Below, piece by piece: positions 1-7,700 of a stretch of 7,827 nucleotides of DNA. The stretch comes from UBA8828 sp046315175. Its GTDB lineage: Bacteria; Verrucomicrobiota; Verrucomicrobiia; Opitutales; UBA953. Both the position numbers and the translations under genes were made by a program. The notes under the pieces were generated by a model that ran no database searches, was not told the origin of the DNA, and saw nothing but the letters and a program-made list of their open reading frames with translations. Every line of letters begins with the position of its first letter. The first letter of the stretch is position 1. The stretch spans positions 1 to 7,827 of the forward strand of contig JBKDBK010000014.1 in NCBI GenBank assembly GCA_046315175.1. Reading direction: 5' to 3'.

Positions 1-1740
1 CGTGAGAATCTCCCGGAAAGACCGGAGTCGGAGAACGCCACCCTTCAACATGCCACTGATCCGCTTGGCGGCATCGCCTTGGGCGAGGATTGCGGATGTC
101 TTCGCGGCCGGCAATGCAGCGGAAACCCCGGCCACCTTCGCTGCCACGTCGGCAAGGCGGGCCTCTTCGATGGTGCGCCAGTAGTTCCGCCCGGTCTGGT
201 AAACCTGCTGTGCCTGCGCCAGTGCGGCCTCGAGGTCGGCGGCGTCGTGCAGTGGAACGCGATCCTTCATGGCCTCCAGTCCCCCGAACGTGTCGAGAAT
301 CTGCTGCTTCTCCCACGCGTTGGCCTGCTCCTCGGGCGTGGCGGCGTCTGCCAGTTCCTGCTCCAGCGCCACCCGGCGGGCGTCCACGTCGGCGGCTGAC
401 AGGTCCAGCACGGCGGCAACGGCGTCGAAGTAGCGGTGCGCCTCGGCTCCAAGTTTCCCGGTCGGTTTCTCACCGGGCTTCCGGGTGGGCATGGCGCGGT
501 CCACCAGTGCGCGGATTTCCTCAATGGCATCGGCTCGGAGTGACTTCTCCAGTTCCCGGTCGAGCATGTCGATGCGCCGGCCAATCTCCTTGGCCATGGA
601 TTCCGCGGAGCCCAGCCGGGCGAGGGAGAGCCAGCCGCCTACTTTCCCGCGGATGTCCGGTGGGAATGCGGCGAGGATGGCGTCCAGTGTGCGCATGGCT
701 CGGGTGAGGACGGCCTTGTCGTTCCAGTCGGCGGCCTGCCAGCGGTCGGCACGCTTCCGCCAGTCTGCGGCCTCCTGCCGGGCCTGTGCCGCTGCGGCGA
801 CTGCCTGAGTGTTGTTCCCGGTGGCTTCGGCCACGTAGGCGTTGCCGGCCCGCTCGGCGTCGGCTCTCGCCTCTGCCAGCTGCCTGCGGTAGTTCTCGAC
901 CCATGCATCTCCCCAGTCCTTGGCCTGCTGCTCGGTGGCCTTCACGGCCTTCTGGTAGTCGTCCCAGACGCCTGCGAGTTTCTCATTCTCGGCAAGCTCC
1001 CGGCCAATGGCGTCCCACAGCATGTCCGGCGTCACGTCGGTGGCGGTCGTGCCGGAGGGGAATACCTCTGGGTGGGCGCTGAAGAGTTCCATGGCTGCCA
1101 CGTCCGGCTGGGTGGTGCCACTGAACAGGATGCGCGGCAGTTCCTCGGAGCCGTCCCACGGTCCATGGTTCACGAATTCGCCCTTCCCGGCGAACCGCTG
1201 TGCCTTCCGGTAGCTCATCAGGATGCCGGTGCGAGTGCCTTTGGTCTTCCGGCTCAGGAAGCTCATCACGGTCCCATCCCAGAATCCGAATTCCCGGTAG
1301 ATCTGCGAGAGGCTGCGACTGTAGTCCTCGTCGGTCTGCGCCAGCATCTTCTCCCGCTCCAGTGCCTGGCGGAAATTTGCCTCCCGGCGGATCCGCTGCG
1401 GGCTCTTTTCCTCGACTCCCCGGGCTGCCAGCTGGTTGGCCAGTTCCGCACGGTAGGCGTCGGCTCGACCGATGCGGATGTCCTGCGCGGATGTCAGGCT
1501 GACTCCGGCGGCCTGTAGCAATTCCTGCTCGCGTACCGCCTGCCTCATGTCCTGCTCGGACTGAAGGCTCGCCACGCTGCGTTCCGGGGTGAATCCTCCG
1601 GTGCGGCCCCGCAGGAAGGAATCCTTCAGCGCAGTCAGGTTGTCTCTGGCGCGGCCCACCATTTCCAGCCGGGCCTGCGGTGCGCGGTTCATCGTGGTCC
1701 CCACCTGTGTGGCGAGGCTGTCCAGCATGTCCTCGGGCTG
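1..1740 (-). other. C-terminal helical/coiled-coil module (residues 2018-2597, continues)
   Basis: The module starts with amphipathic helices (MLDSLATQVGTTMNRA), passes an aromatic and Gly-rich part (IYREFGFWDGTVMSF, 2164-2178; FAGKGEFVNHGPWDG, 2200-2214) and then a long Ala/Glu/Arg/Gln-rich stretch, about 2258-2375, with coiled-coil character. Recognisable blocks follow: IRGKVGGWLSLARLGS (2380-2395), ELEKSLRADAIEEI (2413-2426), KPTGKLGAEAHRYFDAV (2442-2458), ILDTFGGLEAMKD (2498-2510) and QQVYQTGRNYWR (2528-2539). I remember this series from the helical parts of other giant polyvalent phage proteins, where it is followed by a further domain. It breaks off at FREILT at the window edge, so a terminal domain may lie outside. 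Enzymatic activity is not evident; a scaffold or packing role is inference. Confidence 0.5.
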
Positions 1741-4700
1741 GAGGGAGAAACTTACGCCTCCTTGTCCTCGTCCTCGTCCAGACGTTCTGGCAGCGGGCCC
1801 ACCTCCAGCACGTAAATCTGCTCCAGGCTCAAGACCATCCCCTTCTTCCGATAGAGCGGCTGGACCGCTTCCAGATTGGCCACCATTGTCGGTTCGAGCC
1901 CATACCGGGCTTGGAATTCCTCGGGAGAGGATGCGTTCTCGGATTGTGCTGACATCCTCACCCGATTGCCAGATTTTCGCCACCTTCTCAACCAGATTCT
2001 GCGACGACTTTTCGGCGGCTGGGTACAGCAGTCGGACGGCCTCCCATGTGATGCTCTGCATTTGCCGCGGCTGCAATCCTCGCAGGGCAGCGGCGTCCCG
2101 GTACGCCTTGAGGTACAGGTGGTACATGCCGGAAATACCCAACGGCTTGCTGGACGCCGCCCCGCCCAGATTGTGCCGCACTTCCAGATCGCTGGCTGAG
2201 AACGGCATGAGGTGCGCCGCAGCCACCGCGTGCGTGTCCATCGTCGTGTCGCCGAAAGGAGAATTGGGCGCGATGATGTTATTGTAGAATGAGCGGACCT
2301 TGTGTTCCTCGCCCAGTTGCGAGGAAATGCTTACCGGGCTGCCGTCCTTCAAAATGTTCACGCACTTGATAATCTCGTTGCAGCTCCCCCAGGCATTCAC
2401 CGCAGGGCTGCCGGATTTGGTGAAGACAAATCCAAGCTGATCGCCTTCGGGCGAGAGTGCGTTGTATGCGCCACCGAACTTATACTGCGCCATCATGCGA
2501 ATGGCCCACGCCTGCAAGATGGGATCGGAATCCAGATCAGCGATGGTCTTCCCTTTCAGCGGCGCAAACAAGTCTCGGCGCAACTGCTTTGCCTCCTCGT
2601 GCAGCCGGCGATTGTAGTTCATCCGCCTGGTGCGGGCCAGCTTCGATTCCTTTTTCCCCGGCTTGGTCTTTTTCTTCCGCAATTCATTGGGGGCGGCCTC
2701 CGCGGCCTGCGCAATATCTTCGCCGGCGGTGTCGAGGATCTGCTGGGTAAAAACCGTGTCCCGCTCCGTGTTCCAGATGTCGAACACCTGCTCGGCCTGC
2801 GCCACATTCTTGAACCAATCCTTCTGCGGGCTCAGGACAGCCATGACGCCAGCGGCCTGCTGCGGGGTGTACTTCCATTTCTTGCCCAGCCGCTTGGCGA
2901 TGCGGTTGGCTCCGTCGTACCATTGGGTGGCGCGGGCGCGAACGTCCTGCGGAAATGCGTCGTGCAACGCCAGCAGGTTGTCCCGCATCCATGCCACGAA
3001 TTTGTCGGCCTTGGTGCGGGCGTCCTGCTCTTCGAGGATGTCGGCCGGCAGGTGCGCGTAGTCCAGCTGGCTCATGTGCTTTTCCAGAACCTCCAGCGGA
3101 ACATTGTCGAAGTCGATATTGCTGGTTCCTGGAGCGGGCTGCGGAACCTTTGCGACAACTTTCAGGGAGGTTCCCACCCGGAACTTGTCGTCCTTCTTTG
3201 AGAATGGGCTGATCTGCGAAATGGGCTGAAGGCTGAAGGACAGACCGCTCCCGCGAATTGCGTCCGACAGAATCTTCTGCTTCGTGGCAGGATCGTCCCG
3301 CCCGCTGGCCGGCGCACGCACGACCGTCACGCCATGGCTTTCGAGGATCTGCACGGCCTCCTCGGAGGTATCTTCCCACACGACCGCGGTGGGAAATTCT
3401 GACAGGCGCACGGCCCGCTGTGGCTTGGCCTCGAAGTATGGCACCGGCGCATTGGCGAATTTCTCGGCGGCCTCAATGCCTTGGGTGACTACGTCGTCAG
3501 GCACGGCGCGGAAGCCCTCGGTTTCAAGCGCGGTGCGAAAAGCGGCTGGGGTGCGACGGCCCCGGAGATACTTGGCAATGGTCGCCATGGCGTCGTTGAA
3601 TACCTCCATGGCGTACTGGCCTTTGTAGAATGGCGTCACTTTGGCGGACCAGTCCATCACGGCCTTCTTGCTCTCCGCATGCGCCGGAGCGGTGTCGGCC
3701 TTCGGTATAATGTTGGACGCAGCCCGGGTCCGCATCTGCTCCACGTCAGTGAACCGCTGCGCGGAATACCCACGCCAGTAGCCAAGCGGCTTCCCGAACA
3801 TGACTTCCTTCCCGCGAGGGTCGGCGCTGGTCATGCTGGCCACGATATTGTCGAGCGTGAACGGAACCTTCTTCCCATTCAGTTCCATCCTCGGCTCCCC
3901 GAACGGAGCCATGAAGGTGCGTTCAGCCCATGCCTGGAATCCGGCGTGCCGGTTGTCCTCGAAGAGCGCATCGCGCAGAATCTTCTCGGTGGCGGTTTGG
4001 TCTAGTACGGTGCTTCCCAACTGCTGCACGTCGTGGGTGAGCGACCACAGATCCGGGCGGCTTTGGCCATCTTCCTCAATCCACTTGGCGAGCGTGGCGT
4101 CCCGCATGATTTCGACCAGTTGTCTGGCTCGGCCAGCGTCTTTTCCCGCAGCGATGGCATCGTAGTACCGATTGATGACTCGTCGCAGGATTTCCCCGAA
4201 TGCCTTCCGGTCTACCTCGTTGTCGGTGGCAATGCTCAAGGCTCCGTTGTCAGCCGCATCAAGGAATTCTCGGTCCTCAATCCACCGATTGGTCGGCGTG
4301 TAGGCCACCTGCACCGGCTCAAATTGCATTCCGTGTTCCTCTGCAAGGTACATCGCTGCGGCGGTCCAACTGTCGCCCACCCGCTGCATCAGTTCATCGG
4401 CTGCTCCGCGCTGCATGTACTGGTCGGCGTATCCCTCAAGGCCATCTTGGAATTTCCTGTCGAAAGGCCGAATCTTCTTCAGTAGGCTGCTCCACTCTTT
4501 GTATGGCGGCGTCCGGTAAACGGCCCGCGGAAAGCGAGCGGTGTATGCGTCGGAGTCGAATACTGGCACCTGCGCCGGGTCGCCTAGGGCGCGGGATCCG
4601 ATCAGGGTGATTTCCCCGAATCCCTCAATACTTTGGCCAACAGGCACGACCGCAATGGACGGCACCGGAAGGGTTCCCAACCGATCGGCATGGCGCAGGT

Positions 4701-7700
4701 TGTCGAGCGTCAGGTTGTGCAGCGCCGAAAGCCGGAAGCCCTCCAGTTCCTCTGGTGTCAGCTTATGCGCCGCCAGTCCCTCCTGCATGCTGAATGACCA
4801 CAGGTTGAATGGCATCAAGTCCTCGTCTGGCGGCGGGATGTACACGACGGCAGTCTCCTGCTCAACCTCCCGGGCGGCTTCGACCTGCGGCGCAATGCCT
4901 GTGACTCTCTGGAGGAATTCCTCTAGGGCCAGCGGCTCACCGGCGGCCCGGGCCTCCCGGATGGCTCGGTTCAGCGTAATGGCCTGCCGCAGCACCGCCT
5001 TCATCCATTCGACCCGACTCTTGAGGTAGGCAAACACAGCAGGCGCGGCCCCGGCGGCCTCGGCGGCCTTCAGCTTTGCGCGGGTCGCCTTCCGGTAATC
5101 CCGGAGGAATTGAGGAATTGCGGCAGCCTGGCGCCCGGCGATGCCCCGCCCGGTGACATAGACTTGAGTGAGCAGGGAGATGGCCTCCTTGACCGCAAGG
5201 GCATCCTTGGCGGCATCCGCCCCGTCAGTGTAGCCGGCGAGGAATTGCTCCCCGGTGCGAGCTTCCACGTCACGCACCATGGCTGCCGCGTCAGCCACGG
5301 TCATGTCTCCGCTGCGGAGCATGGCGGTCACGTCGGCCTCGACCCGTTCTTCCAGCACAACGTAAGGCGATGCGCCGCGGCCCACCCGCACCACCGCGGT
5401 GGCAACTCCATTCCGCGTTTCCATCTCGCTCATGCCGGCCACCATGATCTTGGTGAGGTCAACCTTCTTCCCGGCCATCTGCTCGTAGATGTCCACACGT
5501 TCCATCAGGGACCGCACGAATCGGCGGGCACGAACCCGCTCGCGGCCAGGAATGGTCGAGTCCTCCATGATGGCGGTCTGCTCGTCGAGGATGCTGGCAA
5601 CCGATCGGTTTTCCATCACGGTAGTCTCGCTGCCCTGTGTGGGTGCTGCGGCCCGCTGGTCAAGCAGTTCGGACAGTTCAAAGATGGGCGCAATTTCATC
5701 CCATGCCGCAGCGTCGTTGGCCAGCCGATTGACAATCTGCGCGGCCTCCTCTGATGTGGCGGCATCGTAACGCTGGCCGGCATTGTCGATGATGACGAAC
5801 CCGCCGTCCTTGACCTTCCACGCTTTACGGATTCCCGCGGCCTCAAAGTCGTCTTGCAGTTGAATTGCTGCCTTCGCCTCGGAATTGGCCACCGCTCCGG
5901 CCACGGTGTTCTGCCACGCCACGTCCGGCTGCGCTGCTGCGTCTCGGGTCGCGTATCCTTCCCGCACGGCATCAACCTTGGCGGCGATGGTGGGAGCTTG
6001 AATGACGGCGTCGATGGCTTCCTCAGTCATGCCAACGGCCCGCATGGCATCCTCGCTGGCAAGCAGGGCGCGGGTGGCTGATGCGTCCCGGGCCACGTTG
6101 ACTCCTGCGCCGATGAGGGCCAGCGGCGCAACTGCCAGCAGGGTGCGCAGGTCGAACCGCTCGAAGCCGTCCCAGTTGGCGATCGGCACGTCGGCCTTCA
6201 TGCTGGCCAGAATGTCCTGAGCCCACATGGGTGAGGCATCCTGTAGCTTTTCGATGGTGTACTCCACGCCGGTGGCTACGGCCCCGTACATGGCAAACCG
6301 CGCCAGCGGATTCCCGCCCGGTCCAGCCAGCCTGTTCAGCGTCCTGTTGAACCCGGGCAGCCTGCCCATCAGCCCCAGCTGCTGCACCTTTTCGAGCCCG
6401 GCCTGTACCGGTGCCGCGGCCCATGCGAGGGCGCGGGCGTCGTCCGGCTTCAGTGTCGGTGATTGGTTCAGCAGGTTGGCCAGGTTGTCGTCCGCGAAGC
6501 CGGCGGCGTTCAGCACTGCGCCGGCGTAGGGGATCGCAGCCATGGCCATGAAGCCCAGCGAACCAGCCACGTCGTAAACCATCTGCTCGGCCATCTTCCC
6601 GGCCTTCGTCTTCGCGGTGGTGAGAATTGGGTCGATGGTGCTTGAGGTGACTTCCCGCAGAAGAGCCCGGGCCACGTTGCGGCGATTGGTGGCCATCTGC
6701 TCGGCGGCGAGTTCCTCGGCCAGCCCTTCCTGGGGAAATTCCTGCGTGGCGCTTCCTTGCAGCAGGTTGGTGAGGCTGTCCCATGCGGATCCCAGCGCCC
6801 GGTCAATTGGCCGGCGAAAACTGTCTTCGATCTTTGCCCAGAAGTCCCTGCCTTCCTCATCCTTCCGGGTTTCGGCCATGGCGCGAATCATTGGCAGGAC
6901 TACCTGCCGCAGCGTGGCAGTATCAATGTCCTCAATGGGCGCAACGGCTTCCAAGAAATCCGGGAGCCCCATCGCGGCGGATTTGTCTGACTGCGAAAGC
7001 GCCAGCAGTTTCTCGAAAACGCTCGTGACCTTCTTGCGCAGCGGCTCGGCGCTGGCTTTTGCGTTCTGATACTGCTGGGCAAACACCGGCCACATTTCTC
7101 GGGTGGCGGCCTCGGCGGTCCACGCTGGTGATGCCTTCGCCTGCTCCTGCCATGCGGCGTATGCTGCGGTGGCGGATTCCCCGGCCAGTCCGGCGCGGGT
7201 CGCCCAGCGGGCGAGGCTGGCCTCGTTGATCTTTCGGCTCTGCTCGTCTGCGCCGTCCTTCCCTCCCACCAGCCACGCGAGGTTCCGGCGGGCCTGCGCC
7301 GCCTCCCGGAGTTTCCCGGCCACGGCGGCGTCCGATCCTCGTGGCGCGGTTTCCCCGAATGTCTCGACGGCCAGCGCATCGCGGGCGGCGTCACGGTCCA
7401 CGGCCAGCACCGAGGGCGGCTTGTTGGCATCCCACACACTCCCGGAAATCGTCACCCGGCGGCTGGCTCGCTCGGCCAGCATGGAGTCGATCAAGAGCGC
7501 GTCCTTGGCTGCGGCCTGCTGCTCCGGCGCCGCGGTCAGGATCGTGTCGAGTTGCAGGCGCTTGGCCTCTCCGTCTGGGTCCAGAGCCAGAGCATCAAGG
7601 CGGCTGAGGCGCTGACGCTGCGCCTCCAGATCCTTCTCGCGGGGGGCCGATACCCGAAAAGCGCGGTACTGGTTGACCTGCGCCAGCCAGAATGATCGCT

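Noticed and set aside
90..707. Plus-strand open frame of 205 codons
   Set aside because: The product is Arg/Pro-rich, typical of an out-of-frame reading of GC-rich DNA, and it opposes the conserved C-terminal module.
1726..1762. AGGAGG at 1762-1757 as ribosome site of a separate downstream gene
   Set aside because: No ATG, GTG or TTG lies at a suitable distance in the giant frame; the first ATG (1728) is 28 bases away. The in-frame SFSLQP before it matches the upstream copy, favouring one continuous chain.
1996..2236. 4Fe-4S cluster loop after the candidate catalytic Asp of the glycosylase-like module
   Set aside because: There is no cysteine anywhere after C1810 in the window, so the cluster of classical endonuclease III is absent.
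2302..3201. Plus-strand open frame of 299 codons
   Set aside because: It lies antisense to well-conserved blocks of the giant protein (glycosylase-like module) and its product shows no recognisable domain. Long antisense frames are expected opposite G/C-biased codons.
5311..5400. Metallopeptidase-like HExxH site around residues 811-821
   Set aside because: The stretch VVLEERVEADV has the spacing of glutamates but none of the required histidines, so no zinc site can be claimed.
5110..5754. Plus-strand open frame of 214 codons
   Set aside because: Antisense to the helical part of the giant gene, His/Gly-rich with no motif or ribosome site; judged a shadow.
6023..6784. Minus-strand frame of 253 codons inside the giant gene
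   Set aside because: Arg/Gly/His-rich product without hydrophobic pattern, while the giant frame keeps its third-position G/C preference here; unlike the linker ORF, no frame switch is seen.
6900..7439. Minus-strand frame of 179 codons near the start of the giant gene
   Set aside because: Product is Arg/Pro/Trp-rich shadow sequence; the giant frame through the same bases gives ordinary helical protein.
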